DNA of 64,000 bases, from assembly GCF_046600735.1 (NCBI RefSeq), contig NZ_JBJMAW010000002.1, forward strand, positions 186,001 through 250,000, given 5' to 3'. The notes beneath the pieces were generated by a model. The model was not told the origin of the DNA. It saw only the letters and a list, made by a program, of their open reading frames with translations, and made no database searches. Below are positions 50,015 through 59,085 of the stretch, piece after piece. This stretch comes from Novilysobacter_A longmucuonensis. GTDB lineage: Bacteria > Pseudomonadota > Gammaproteobacteria > Xanthomonadales > Xanthomonadaceae. The position numbers were made by a program, and so were the translations under genes. Within the stretch, counting starts at the first letter, position 1; each line of letters begins with the position of its first letter.

Positions 50015-50872
50015 TCAATCCCGCTCGTCGGCTTCCTCGCGCCCCTGCTGGCGGATGATGGCTTCCTCGCGCGCGTCGCGGATCGACCACTCCACCGCCC
50101 TGACGTCGGCACGGCGCTCATCGAACACGAACCGCCCGGTCAAGGCGGTGTCCGGCTGCAGTTCGCCCTTCTCGTACAGCGCCCACATCTCCTCGCCGAA
50201 GTGGGTGGTGTCGAGTTCCGGCGCGAAGCGGGCGAGGCTGTCGCGCAGGTTGTGCACGTCGCGCAGCAGCATCGCGCGGGCGGCGTTGTTGCCCGCGGCG
50301 CTGACCACCTGCGGGAAGTCGATGATCACCGGGCCCTCCGGCGCGACCAGCACGTTGTACTCCGACAGGTCGCCGTGGATCAGCCCCAGGCACAGCATCC
50401 GCACCACGTCGCGCACCAGCCGCTCATGGAACGAACGCGCCAGCTCCGGGGTGAGGTCCACCTCGGCCAGCCGCACGGCGCTGTGGCCCTCGGCATCGGT
50501 GACCAGGTCCATCAGCAGCACGCCGTGGAAGTAACCATGCGGCCGCGGCACGCAGACCCCGGCGTCTGCCAGCTGGTAGAGCGCGTCGACCTCGGTGTTC
50601 TTCCAGGCGGTTTCCTGCTCGCGGCGGCCAAACTTGCTGGCCTTGCCGATCGCGCGCGCCTGGCGGCTGCCGCGCACCTTGCGGCCCTCCTGGTACTGCA
50701 CCCGCGCCTGGAAGCTGCGCTGCCCCATGTCCTTGTAGACCTTGGCGCACAACACCTCCTCGCCGCGGCGCACCACGTACACCGAGGCCTCCTTGCCGCT
50801 CTTGAGCGGCCGCACGACGCCGTCGATCACGCCGTCCTCGACCAGCGGTTGCAGGTCCCTGGGGGTTTTCAT
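50015..50872 (-). CDS. RIO1-family serine protein kinase
   Basis: A 285-residue atypical kinase. The ATP-binding region is LKSGKEASVYVVRRGEEVLCA with the catalytic Lys in AKVYKD. The catalytic loop is LIHGDLSEYNVLV and the metal-binding motif is VIIDFPQ, both complete. RIO kinases process pre-rRNA in archaea and eukaryotes. Their bacterial role is unclear. The gene stands alone on the minus strand, 109 bp from the diguanylate cyclase gene. The C-terminus is charged and ends EEADERD. Confidence 0.9.
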   Translation of the reverse strand: MKTPRDLQPLVEDGVIDGVVRPLKSGKEASVYVVRRGEEVLCAKVYKDMGQRSFQARVQYQEGRKVRGSRQARAIGKASKFGRREQETAWKNTEVDALYQLADAGVCVPRPHGYFHGVLLMDLVTDAEGHSAVRLAEVDLTPELARSFHERLVRDVVRMLCLGLIHGDLSEYNVLVAPEGPVIIDFPQVVSAAGNNAARAMLLRDVHNLRDSLARFAPELDTTHFGEEMWALYEKGELQPDTALTGRFVFDERRADVRAVEWSIRDAREEAIIRQQGREEADERD

Positions 50873-50981
50873 CGATTCAACGGCACCGGCAGCGAAAGCT
50901 CATCGCGGCATTATGGGCCATGCACCGCGCCATGACAGGACGGCGCACCCGGTCGTTGCGGCGGCGACGTGTGTTGCCGGG

Positions 50982-52196
50982 CTATTGCCGCAGCGCCCGG
51001 TTCCGCCCCGCCTGCTTGGCCGCGTACATGGCGCGGTCGGCACGCGCCACCGTTTCGGTCACAGTCTCGCCCGGGCGATGCTCGGTCACCCCGGCCGAGA
51101 ACGTCAGCGGGACGCCGTCCTCCAGCGGCAGCACGCGGATCTCTGCGAGCAGGCGTTCGACGCTTTCCTGGGCCTCCGGCGCCTGGGTGTCGGGCAGCAA
51201 CAGCAGGAACTCCTCGCCACCCCAGCGCGCGATGACGTCGCCCGCGCGCAACGCCGCACTGGCCCCGCGCGCGAACTTGCGCAGCACCTCGTCGCCCCCG
51301 CCATGTCCGTGCCGGTCATTGACAAACTTGAAGTGGTCGAGATCGATCAACGCGATGCTGAACGGGTGCCCGAGGCGCTGGAAACGGCTCTGCTCCTGTG
51401 TCAGGCGCTCCTGCATGTGCCGGCGGTTGGCGAGCGCGGTCAGCTCGTCATGGGTCGCGAGCCGCTGCACCTCGGCGAGGGCCGCAGTCAACCGGGTGCG
51501 CTGCGAACGCAGCCGGCTGCGCAGCGACGACAGCCGAGCCGCCACCAGCGAGATCGCCGGCAGCAGGATCAAGATCATCATCACGTTGGTCAGGTCGATC
51601 CGCAGTTCGGCGTTGTCGAGCGACCAGGTGCCGGTGCCTGGTCGTGTCGCGTGCAGCGCCGCCGCCACCGCGATAAGGCTGGTCAGGGCGAATACCGTCA
51701 GCCACAGGATCCGGCGCCAGCTCAGCGAGAACGCCCCGAAGGTGAAGATCAGCAACAACGGCAGCAGCGTCACGCTGCGGGCCGGCCCGCAGATCACGTA
51801 ACCCCACTCCACCGCGACCACGCCCAGCACGATCTGCGCGGCGGTGAGGGCCGGATCGTTCAGGCGCTCGCTCCATCCGCTGCGCAGCGCGACATAGACC
51901 GCCAGCTGCGCAACCACCAGGAACCCGCTCCAGGCGATGAAGCTGGCCGCGTAAACCCAGCCCTGGCGAGAGCCGACCCACAGCACGGCGGCGCTGCCGA
52001 GATACACCAGCACCGAGGTCAGCCACTGGGTGAGGCGGATCCGGCGCCGCGGATCGTCGCTCAGTACGGCATCGGCCAGATGGCGGGCGGCGGCATGGCG
52101 CGGCCGGTCCGCTGCGGCCCCGGGCCCGGTGTCGGCCTCGGGCAGCTCGACCGTATCACCCCGGGCCGCACCGCGCCCCGGCGGCAGCGGCATCAT
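50982..52196 (-). CDS. Membrane-bound diguanylate cyclase
   Basis: A 404-residue c-di-GMP synthase. Six or so membrane segments lie between about residues 50 and 215, forming an uncharacterised sensor region. A short coiled linker (LRSRLRSQRTRLTAALAEVQ) leads to the GGDEF domain. The active motif is RWGGEEFLLLLP near 325, and RAGD five residues earlier is an intact inhibitory site. I used the ATG at 52196. A GTG at 52253 would add 19 residues. No EAL domain is present. Confidence 0.88.
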   Translation of the reverse strand: MMPLPPGRGAARGDTVELPEADTGPGAAADRPRHAAARHLADAVLSDDPRRRIRLTQWLTSVLVYLGSAAVLWVGSRQGWVYAASFIAWSGFLVVAQLAVYVALRSGWSERLNDPALTAAQIVLGVVAVEWGYVICGPARSVTLLPLLLIFTFGAFSLSWRRILWLTVFALTSLIAVAAALHATRPGTGTWSLDNAELRIDLTNVMMILILLPAISLVAARLSSLRSRLRSQRTRLTAALAEVQRLATHDELTALANRRHMQERLTQEQSRFQRLGHPFSIALIDLDHFKFVNDRHGHGGGDEVLRKFARGASAALRAGDVIARWGGEEFLLLLPDTQAPEAQESVERLLAEIRVLPLEDGVPLTFSAGVTEHRPGETVTETVARADRAMYAAKQAGRNRALRQ

Positions 52197-52380
52197 GTTT
52201 CCCAATCGGCCCCCTTCATTCTGCGGCAGCACATGTCCGGTCACGGTGCGCACGGCGTTCGATTCTATACGCTCTGGTTGCCGGCTCGGATGCCGACGGT
52301 CTGAATGCAGGCAGCCCGATCGGTTTAGCGGCGGGGACGGGCGATACTTGAGGGCTGCTCTACGTGGCCTGCCGGCCTTT

Positions 52381-52800
52381 GTAGGAGCGGCCCATGGCCG
52401 CGAGCTCTTCGCGCAGGTCGCGGAACCAACCGGTCCGATGCAGAAGGACCCCTGCGGCGCGATTGCGATTCGCCGGGCTCGGGGCGAAAAGCATCGTGGC
52501 CATGGGCCGCTCCTACGGGGGTCGGCGACGCTGTCCGTAGAGCCGAGCCTGCTCGGCTTCGTGCGGTGCAGCGGAGCAAGCTCCGCTCTACGCAGCCCAC
52601 CGAGCCTTTCCTAGGAGCGGCCCATGGCCGCGAGCTCTTCGTTAGATCGCAAACAGCCCGGCCCGATGCAGCAGGACCCCAGCGGCGCGACTGCGGTTCG
52701 CCGGGCTCGGGTCGAAAGGCATCGCGGCCATGGCCGCTCCTACACGGGCGACGACGCGCGCCCGTAGAGCCGAGCTTGCTCGGCTTCTTGCGGTGCAGCG
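52381..52800. repeat. Tandem 230-bp duplication containing REP elements
   Basis: Two copies of a long element start with GTAGGAGCGGCCCATGGCCG (52381) and CTAGGAGCGGCCCATGGCCG (52611). Each runs through GAGCTCTTCG, CGATGCAG and TTCGCCGGGCTCGG and ends in GGCCATGG..CCGCTCCTAC (52516, 52743). Each is followed by a GTAGAGCCGAGC(T/C)TGCTCGG copy (52537, 52763). The period is close to 230 bp. The second downstream REP partner is truncated. The 700-bp gap between the diguanylate cyclase and glutaminase genes contains no gene that I recognise. Confidence 0.85.
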
Positions 52801-52896
52801 GAGCACGGCCGACGCCACGCGGTGGTGCGGCACGTTTGGAGCTGTCCGCGTCGGTATGTCACTGTCGCCAATCCCCCCCCTGTCCCGAGCCCCGCC

Positions 52897-53805
52897 GTGG
52901 ACTACCAGCAGATCCTCGAACAGATCCACGCCGAGATCGTGCCCACGCTGCCGCAGGGGCGCATCGCCGACTACATCCCGCAGCTGGCGCATGTGAACCA
53001 GCGCAGCTTCGGCATGGCGGTGTGCGATACCCAGGGGCGCTTCGCCAGCGTCGGCGATGCCGACGAGCGGTTCTCCATCCAGAGCATTTCCAAGGTATTC
53101 ACCCTAACCCTGGCGATGCAGCGCGAGGGCGAGCGGCTGTGGCAGCGCGTCGGCCGCGAGCCGTCGGGCACCTCGTTCAACTCGCTGGTGCAGCTGGAGT
53201 TCGAGCTCGGCATCCCGCGTAACCCGTTCATCAATGCCGGTGCGCTGGTGGTGACCGATGTCGTGCTCTCGCACCTGGGCGATGCCAAGGCCGCGCTGCG
53301 CGATTTCGCACGCCGGCTCAGCGGGGCCGCGGACGTGGACTACGACTATTCGGTGGCGGCCTCGGAGGCCCGGCTCGGCTATCGCAATTCCGCGCTGGCG
53401 AATTTCCTCAAGAGTTTCGGCAACCTGGAAAACCATCCCGAAGCCGTGCTCGATGCTTATTTCCACCACTGTGCACTGGCGATGAGTTGCGGCGAGCTGT
53501 CGCGCGCCTTCATGTACCTGGCGCGGCACGGCAGCAACTCCGACGGTGCGGTGATCACGCCGGGCCAGACCAAATACATCAACTCGCTGATGCTGACCTG
53601 CGGCACCTACGATGCGGTCGGCGACTTCGCCTATCGGGTCGGCCTGCCCGGCAAGAGCGGCGTCGGCGGTGGCATCGTCGCGGTCATGCCCGGCATGTTC
53701 AGCGTGTGCGTCTGGGCACCGGGGCTCAACGCCAGCGGCAATTCGCTTGCCGGCACCCGTGCGCTGGAGCGGTTCGCCACGTTGACCGGGCAGTCGATCT
53801 TCTGA
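52897..53805 (+). CDS. glsA: Glutaminase (GlsA/GlsB type)
   Basis: A 302-residue serine-dependent beta-lactamase-fold glutaminase that converts glutamine to glutamate and ammonia. The catalytic SxxK is in FSIQSISKVFTL near residue 58-69. Other family segments are EPSGTSFNSLVQLE, IPRNPFINAGALVV, YLARHGSNSDGAVI and GLPGKSGVGGGIVAV. I take the GTG at 52897 (VDYQQILEQI) as start because it aligns with the E. coli N-terminus. An in-frame ATG 25 codons earlier lies in REP-adjacent DNA. Ammonia release could aid acid resistance, and an FdhF/YdeP-type gene is 8 kb away. Confidence 0.93.
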   Translation: MDYQQILEQIHAEIVPTLPQGRIADYIPQLAHVNQRSFGMAVCDTQGRFASVGDADERFSIQSISKVFTLTLAMQREGERLWQRVGREPSGTSFNSLVQLEFELGIPRNPFINAGALVVTDVVLSHLGDAKAALRDFARRLSGAADVDYDYSVAASEARLGYRNSALANFLKSFGNLENHPEAVLDAYFHHCALAMSCGELSRAFMYLARHGSNSDGAVITPGQTKYINSLMLTCGTYDAVGDFAYRVGLPGKSGVGGGIVAVMPGMFSVCVWAPGLNASGNSLAGTRALERFATLTGQSIF

Positions 53806-53920
53806 ACCCGGCTCTGACGTCGCGATGCTGAAGCCCCGCCAACGAAACACCCGGCCTTGTGCCTGAACGCGCGCGGCTTGACCGTCCTGTCACGCCGCCG
53901 GCAGTAGATTCCCATCGTCG

Positions 53921-54022
53921 GAGCAACAAGCTAGCGGGCTAAGGTCCGAGGCGAACCGCTTCGACACGGAAGGCTCAGCCGGCGAAGTGCTTCATTTTCG
54001 CCACTGGGCCTTCTCTATTTTT
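53921..54022 (+). ncRNA. Candidate small RNA or structured 3' region downstream of glsA
   Basis: A 100-base region in the gap between glsA and the SDR gene has unusually strong predicted structure. It contains a CGAACCGCTTCG hairpin and ends in the terminator listed separately. A loose TTGACC at 53878 with a TAGATT at 53905 might form a promoter, but the spacer of 21 is too long. It could be a separate sRNA or the 3' UTR of glsA. I cannot match it to a known RNA family. Confidence 0.35.
53970..54022 (+). terminator. Intrinsic terminator in the glsA-SDR gap
   Basis: AAGGCTCAG pairs with CTGGGCCTT and GGCGAA with TTCGCC, giving a long stem with a CC/A internal bulge. The tail CTCTATTTTT follows. 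It lies 164 bp past the glsA stop and 171 bp before the SDR start, so it ends either the glsA mRNA or an independent short transcript. Confidence 0.75.
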
Positions 54023-54193
54023 GCGCGCCTGTCGCGGCGGATGGCGCGCGTATCTCATCCCGCGTCACTCCCCGCATGTCTGATGTGTCTTCGGCACCCG
54101 GCCATGAGCTGGTGTTCGTGACCCTGCGCCGACATCGGTTTGCCCATGATCGCGGCATCGCCACGGCGCATCGCTGCAGCGGAGGACGCAACC

Positions 54194-55090
54194 ATGAATT
54201 CCAGAACCGTCGTGATCACCGGTGCCTCCAGCGGCTTCGGCCGCGGCACCGCGCTGAGGCTCGTCGCGCAGGGCTACAACCTGGTGCTCTCCGCCCGCCG
54301 CGGCCACCTGCTGGAGCAACTGGCGCACGAGTGCGGCAACGCCATCGCGGTCACCACCGATGTCGCCGACCCCCACGACGTCGACAAACTGGCCAAGGCG
54401 GCGCTGGCGAAGTTCAACCGCATCGACGTGTGGATCAACAACGCCGGCGTGGCCGCGATTGGACGCTTCGAGGACATCCCGCTGCGCGACCACCAGCGCG
54501 TACTGCAGACCAACCTGGGCGGCACGATCAACGGCAGCCACGTCGCCATGCGGCACTTCCGGCGGAGGCAGTCGGGCACGCTGATCAACATCGCCTCGAT
54601 GCTCGGCCGCACGCCGTCTCCGTACTACGCGACTTACTGCGCGACCAAGTACGGCGTACTGGGATTGTCCGAGTCGTTGCGCCAGGAGCTGCGTGCCAAC
54701 GGCGCGCGCGACATCCACGTCTGCACCATCCTGCCGATGGCAGCCGACACGCCGTTCTACGAACACGCCGCCAACTACACCGGACACAGCCTGCGACCGT
54801 ATCCGATCACCGATGCCGAACAGGTGATCGATGCCATCGTCGACACGGTGGAGATTCCGCGCGACGAAGTCACCGTCGGGCTGCCCGCCACTGCCGCGGT
54901 GCTGTCGGAGCGGCTGGCGCCGTGGCTTACCCGGAGCGTGACCGGGGTGATGGCGCACCAGTTGCAGATGCACGACGCGCCCGCCGCGTCGCACGCGAAG
55001 GGCAACCTGCACGCGCCACTGGAGATCGGCACCGGCGTGCATGGCATCATCCGCACGCGGATGGCGGCCGAGCAGCGCGCGCCGCGGTAA
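54194..55090 (+). CDS. Short-chain dehydrogenase/reductase
   Basis: A 298-residue NAD(P)-dependent oxidoreductase. The cofactor motif is TGASSGFG near residue 10, the NNAG motif is in VWINNAGVAAIG, the catalytic Ser in INIASMLG and the catalytic YxxxK in TYCATKYG. The C-terminal 60 residues (IPRDEVTVGLPATAAVL) are typical of the classical SDR group with an extended C-terminus. GGAGGA is seven bases before the ATG. The substrate is unknown and the neighbours do not suggest one. Confidence 0.9.
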   Translation: MNSRTVVITGASSGFGRGTALRLVAQGYNLVLSARRGHLLEQLAHECGNAIAVTTDVADPHDVDKLAKAALAKFNRIDVWINNAGVAAIGRFEDIPLRDHQRVLQTNLGGTINGSHVAMRHFRRRQSGTLINIASMLGRTPSPYYATYCATKYGVLGLSESLRQELRANGARDIHVCTILPMAADTPFYEHAANYTGHSLRPYPITDAEQVIDAIVDTVEIPRDEVTVGLPATAAVLSERLAPWLTRSVTGVMAHQLQMHDAPAASHAKGNLHAPLEIGTGVHGIIRTRMAAEQRAPR

Positions 55091-55375
55091 GGCGTAAGGT
55101 GTCTCGCGCTCCTGTGCAAGAGCCGCGTCGGGCGAGTCAGCCCGGAGCGCAGCAGCGAGACCGATTCACCGGCGCCCCATTTCGACCTCGGCGCGATGCG
55201 GCCCCCCGCGCAGGCCTCGATTTCCAGGTGTCGATCACAAAGCGAGAACCCGGTCGGGGCACGGTTCTTGCAAACAAGGGACAATTGCCATGGCAGCCCG
55301 CAGCGTCCGCGGGTCGCGCCGTGTCCGCACCACGCCCGTTTTCCGCGTCCGCTGCCATCGCCAGAGCCCATCCGA

Positions 55376-57253
55376 ATGCCGCTCTCCCGCCTACTCCTCT
55401 TCCTGCTGCTGCTTGGCCCGGCCTGGCAGGGCGCCGCCACGCCGGCGCCTCGTCCCCACGGTGCGGGCGAGGCCGTGGACGACGGTTTTCCGGCACCGGC
55501 CGTGGACATCGCCACCCTGCTGACCGATTCCGACGACGACACCGTGCCGGACCAGCTCGGCGAGCGCGCGCGTGTCCGGGGCGTGGTGACCATCTCGCCG
55601 CGGACGCTGAGCAGCACCCATTTCAGCGCCTTGGTCCAGGACGACAGCGCCGGCATCGTGCTGTTCTCGCATGACCTGAGCATGCCGCTGTCGCAGGGCG
55701 ACCGCGTCGAGGCCCGCGGTGTGGTCGGGCAGTTCCAGGGCGCGGTGCAGCTGCAGGAGGTCGAGGTCCACCGCGTCGGCCGCGCGCCGCTGCCCGAGCC
55801 GGTGCCCATCAGTGCCCGGCGCGCCTACGGCTGGAGCCACATGGGACAGCGGGTGCGCGTCGAAGGCCGCTCCGGCGGCGTCAGCCTGAACTCCTTTGGA
55901 ACGATGCAGGTCACCGGTGACGATGGCATCGAGCTGACCCTGTATTTCCCCGAGAGCGCGGTGCGCGACTTCGACTGGGAGCATTACCCGCGCGGCACGC
56001 AGGTCGCAGCAACCGGCGTGGTCTCCATCTACAAGCGCACCTGGCCCTACGATGGCGGCTTCCAGTTGATCGTGACCGACCCCGGCGATCTTGCCGTGCT
56101 GGCGCCCCCGTCACCGCAATGGCACGGATGGGCGCTGTGGACGGCGCTTCCGGTCGCCGCCCTGCTGGCCCTCGCGCTGCTGATGTTCCTTCTGGCCCAG
56201 CGCCGCCAGAAGACGCGTCGGCACGAGCTGGCGACGTTGACCGCGCTGTCGACCGCCATCGGCGTGCCGGACCTGGACCGCGAGCAGCTGGCACGCCGCG
56301 CCTGCGACATCCTGACCGCCTACGGCATCGCCGAGGCGGCGCTGGTGCATGTCTTCGACGGGCGAGGGGGCCTTCAACGGCTCGCCGCGTCCTCGGCCGA
56401 TCCGGCGCGCGCCATCAACTTCGACCTTGGCGCGCTGCTGCAGGCCAGCGACCCCGGCGCGGTCGCCAGTGCACCCAGCCTGGAGCACCGGCGCCTGATC
56501 GACCAGAGCCTGTCGACCCAGGGACTGACCCTGCTGGCGGTGCATCCGCTGCCGTCGCTGTCGGGCACCCAGGGGTTCTTTGCCGCGCTGTCCTCGCGCA
56601 ATCGCCGGCCCAGCGCGATGCAGGACCGGACCCTGCTCTCGGCGGTGAAGCTGCTGGCGCTGGCGCTGGAGAACAGCGAGATCCGCCAGCGCGCCCGCGC
56701 CGAACAGCAGGAGCTGCACCAGCTGGCGATGACCGACGAACTCACCGAGCTCTACAACCGTCGCTTCCTCGACGAGTACCTGCGCGTGCAGCTGCCGTTG
56801 ACCAAGCGTCGCGGCGGTCACATGGCGTTCCTGGCAATCGACATCGATTGCTTCAAGCCGGTCAACGACACCTGGGGCCACGAAGTCGGCGACCGCGTGC
56901 TGGCGCGGGTGGCGGCGGAGATCCGCCACTGCACTCGCAGCGGCGACCTGGCGGTGCGGATGGGTGGCGAAGAATTCCTCATCGTGCTGGCCGATGCCGA
57001 CGTGGATGACGCCACGGTCTTTGCCGAGCGCCTGCGTGAGCTGATCCAGGAGAAGCGGTTCGAAGACGTGGTCCCCGGGACCGCATTGCAGGTCACCGTC
57101 TCCATCGGGGTCGCGGTATTCGGGGTGCACGGCGAGAGTGCCGCCGCCCTGTTGCGCGCCAGCGACGCCGCGATGTACCTGTCCAAGCGCAGCGGCCGCA
57201 ACCGCACCACGCTTGCCGATGACAGCCGGCGGGACGCACCCGCCAGCGCGTGA
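55376..57253 (+). CDS. OB-fold, membrane helix, GAF-like and GGDEF protein (diguanylate cyclase)
   Basis: A 625-residue predicted inner-membrane diguanylate cyclase with an unusual sensor. A signal peptide (LLLFLLLLGPAWQGAAT) precedes a periplasmic region of about 45-235 with two OB-fold-like modules (RVRGVVTISPRTL, ALVQDDSAGIVLF, VEARGVVGQFQGAVQLQEV, and later RVRVEGRSGG). One helix at about 252-274 crosses the membrane. A GAF-like domain (about 285-440) follows. The GGDEF domain has RMGGEEFLIVL near 530, with RSGD five residues before it, so activity and feedback sites are intact. OB folds in periplasmic sensors suggest oligosaccharide or nucleic-acid sensing. This is an inference. Confidence 0.85.
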   Translation: MPLSRLLLFLLLLGPAWQGAATPAPRPHGAGEAVDDGFPAPAVDIATLLTDSDDDTVPDQLGERARVRGVVTISPRTLSSTHFSALVQDDSAGIVLFSHDLSMPLSQGDRVEARGVVGQFQGAVQLQEVEVHRVGRAPLPEPVPISARRAYGWSHMGQRVRVEGRSGGVSLNSFGTMQVTGDDGIELTLYFPESAVRDFDWEHYPRGTQVAATGVVSIYKRTWPYDGGFQLIVTDPGDLAVLAPPSPQWHGWALWTALPVAALLALALLMFLLAQRRQKTRRHELATLTALSTAIGVPDLDREQLARRACDILTAYGIAEAALVHVFDGRGGLQRLAASSADPARAINFDLGALLQASDPGAVASAPSLEHRRLIDQSLSTQGLTLLAVHPLPSLSGTQGFFAALSSRNRRPSAMQDRTLLSAVKLLALALENSEIRQRARAEQQELHQLAMTDELTELYNRRFLDEYLRVQLPLTKRRGGHMAFLAIDIDCFKPVNDTWGHEVGDRVLARVAAEIRHCTRSGDLAVRMGGEEFLIVLADADVDDATVFAERLRELIQEKRFEDVVPGTALQVTVSIGVAVFGVHGESAAALLRASDAAMYLSKRSGRNRTTLADDSRRDAPASA

Positions 57254-57298
57254 GTCGCCGCGCCGGCCGGGCTCAACAGCGGTGCCGGCGGCGGATTC

Positions 57299-57399
57299 GT
57301 AGAGCGGAGCTTGCTCCGCTGCGATGTCCGCGGCGGAGGAGCGAGCCGAGCAAGCTCGGCTCGCGATTGCGGGAGCCAGCCGAGCAAGCTCGGCTCTAC
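57299..57399. repeat. Three REP copies after the OB-GGDEF gene
   Basis: GTAGAGCGGAGCTTGCTCCG at 57299 is followed by two inverted arms, GAGCCGAGCAAGCTCGGCTC at 57343 and CCGAGCAAGCTCGGCTCTAC ending at 57399. Stem bases differ between copies (GCGGAGC versus GCCGAGC) but each remains self-complementary. The array separates two convergent genes. Confidence 0.85.
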
Positions 57400-57437
57400 G
57401 CAGGCTTCAACACGAGCCGGCGCTGCGGGCTGCCCTC

Positions 57438-57815
57438 TTACTCGCGCTTGAGCAGCGACTTCAGGTTGGAGAACGGATTGCCGGTCGCCGCCGCGGGCCG
57501 GTCCTCGGCATCCAGCGCGCTGCCGCCGGTGTAGTCGCTATAGCGGGAGTGCTCGTTGTCGTGGCAGTACACGCACAGCAACTCCCAGTTGCTGCCGTCG
57601 GGCGGATTGAAGTCGTGGTCGTGATTGCGGTGGTGCACCGTCAGCTCCCGCAGGTTGGCGCGGGTGAACTCGCGCGCGCAGCGACCGCAGATCCACGGGT
57701 ACATTTTGAGCGCGCGCTCGCGATAGCCCTTGTCGCGCTGCTCGGCGTCGCGCCGGGCCTGCGCGACGATGCGATCGAGCGCTTCGCTGCCCTGGGTGGG
57801 TTTGCCGCCCGACAT
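57438..57815 (-). CDS. HNH endonuclease-family protein (YajD-like)
   Basis: A 125-residue small HNH protein. Zinc-binding Cys pairs are in WICGRCAREF and LLCVYCHDN. The HNH core is TVHHRNHDHDFNPPDGSNW, where two His and an Asn are the likely catalytic set. E. coli YajD is of the same type. Its cellular target is unknown. The N-terminal 35 residues are charged and helical. A diverged REP arm follows upstream (around 57923-57955). Confidence 0.88.
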   Translation of the reverse strand: MSGGKPTQGSEALDRIVAQARRDAEQRDKGYRERALKMYPWICGRCAREFTRANLRELTVHHRNHDHDFNPPDGSNWELLCVYCHDNEHSRYSDYTGGSALDAEDRPAAATGNPFSNLKSLLKRE

Positions 57816-57936
57816 GGGTGTATCCGCCGCTTTGATGTCCGGAGGCGACTTTATCGCACATCCCGCGGCGCTCGCCGATCAGCCCGCTGATGGCTCAGTC
57901 GCGACCGGCGCGATCCCGCGGGAGGGCGGTCGCGAC

Positions 57937-59028
57937 TCACGTCGCTCCTACAAAAAAATGCGGGTCCAAAAGGACGGGGCAGGATGCTTGCGCGGTGGCG
58001 ATGATTTCGGCCAGCAGGCGGTGCAGGTCGTCGCGGTGGCCGGACCGGGCCGAGGCGCTGTTTTCATCCGAGGTCATGGCGACGGTCAGGCCCAGCGACG
58101 GCACGATATAGAGCATCTGCCCGCCATAGCCCCAGGCATAGCGCACCGGGTGGCCGCCGATGCGCCGCGCGAACCAGCCGTAGCCATAGCCGTCGCCGGT
58201 GAACCGCGAGCGGGTGCGCGGCAGCCAGGACTGCTTGATCCATTGCGGTGAGACCAGTTGCGTCCCGTCGGCCGTCTTGCCGCCATTGCGGTACAACTCG
58301 CCGAAGGCCAGCAGCGATCGTGCGCTCATTGCCATCTGGTTGCCGCCGAAATGAATTCCCTGCGGGTCACGGTCCCAGGCCTCGATCGAGAAGTGCTCCA
58401 GCGGGCCCAGCCAGTCGCGCGCCAGTGCCAGCGTCGAGCGGCCGGTTTCACGCGCCAGGATCGCCGAGAGCAGGTGGGTCGAACCGGTGGAGTACAGCAT
58501 CCGGCCGCCGGGCTGATCGACGAACGGACGGCCCAGCGCGTCCCGCACCCAGTTCGGGCTCGCCACCCAGCTGCCATAGTTGGGGCCGGAGGTGCGCTCC
58601 AGCCCGGCCTGCATCGACAGCAGGTGACCGATGGTGATGGCGTGCAACCGCGGATCGGGATCATCGGGCAGCTCACCCTGCAGCAACGGCGCGATCTTCT
58701 GTTCCGGCCCGTTCAGTACACCCTTGTCGATGGCGATGCCCACCAGCGCAGAGATGACCGACTTGGAGGCCGACTTGATGTTGTCCGCGCCGGTCACCGA
58801 GTGGCCGCGGTAGCCCCGCTCGGCGACGATCCGTCCATTGCGCGCGACGATCACGGCTTTGAGCGGTTCGATGCGTGCGGCGTCATCGAGAAGCTGCGCA
58901 ATGGATGCGGCGGCCGGTGCCGGTGCCGTCGCCATTGCCTGCTGCGCAGGCGCAAGCGGCATGCCCAGCAGCAGCACGATGGCAACAGCGAACGAGCAGC
59001 CCGTCATGCCGGCAACGCTACGCCGCAT
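57937..59028 (-). CDS. Secreted serine hydrolase of the beta-lactamase class C / NylB-like family
   Basis: A 363-residue exported hydrolase. The signal peptide spans about 1-28 (MTGCSFAVAIVLLLGMPLAP in its core). The active-site SxxK is SASK near residue 85, the Tyr motif is in LYSTGSTHLLSAIL, and the third motif is the GYGGQ in YAWGYGGQMLYIVPSLG. The NylB-like order of these motifs and the YST instead of YxN suggest an esterase/amide hydrolase more than a true beta-lactamase. The substrate is unknown. The start may be this Met or the one eight codons downstream. Confidence 0.85.
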   Translation of the reverse strand: MRRSVAGMTGCSFAVAIVLLLGMPLAPAQQAMATAPAPAAASIAQLLDDAARIEPLKAVIVARNGRIVAERGYRGHSVTGADNIKSASKSVISALVGIAIDKGVLNGPEQKIAPLLQGELPDDPDPRLHAITIGHLLSMQAGLERTSGPNYGSWVASPNWVRDALGRPFVDQPGGRMLYSTGSTHLLSAILARETGRSTLALARDWLGPLEHFSIEAWDRDPQGIHFGGNQMAMSARSLLAFGELYRNGGKTADGTQLVSPQWIKQSWLPRTRSRFTGDGYGYGWFARRIGGHPVRYAWGYGGQMLYIVPSLGLTVAMTSDENSASARSGHRDDLHRLLAEIIATAQASCPVLLDPHFFVGAT

Positions 59029-59085
59029 GTGCGCAGCAGTCAGTGAAGCGGCGGCCCTCGCGGCATACGGCACCGTGCGCGACCG

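Noticed and set aside
52381..52800. Possible CRISPR array in repeated intergenic DNA
   Set aside because: Repeats are palindromic, of unequal spacing, degenerate and limited to REP types. There are no regular spacers and no cas genes.
57937..59028. True class C beta-lactamase giving antibiotic resistance
   Set aside because: The Tyr motif is YST and not YxN, and there is no ampR neighbour. NylB/esterase-like serine hydrolases fit better.
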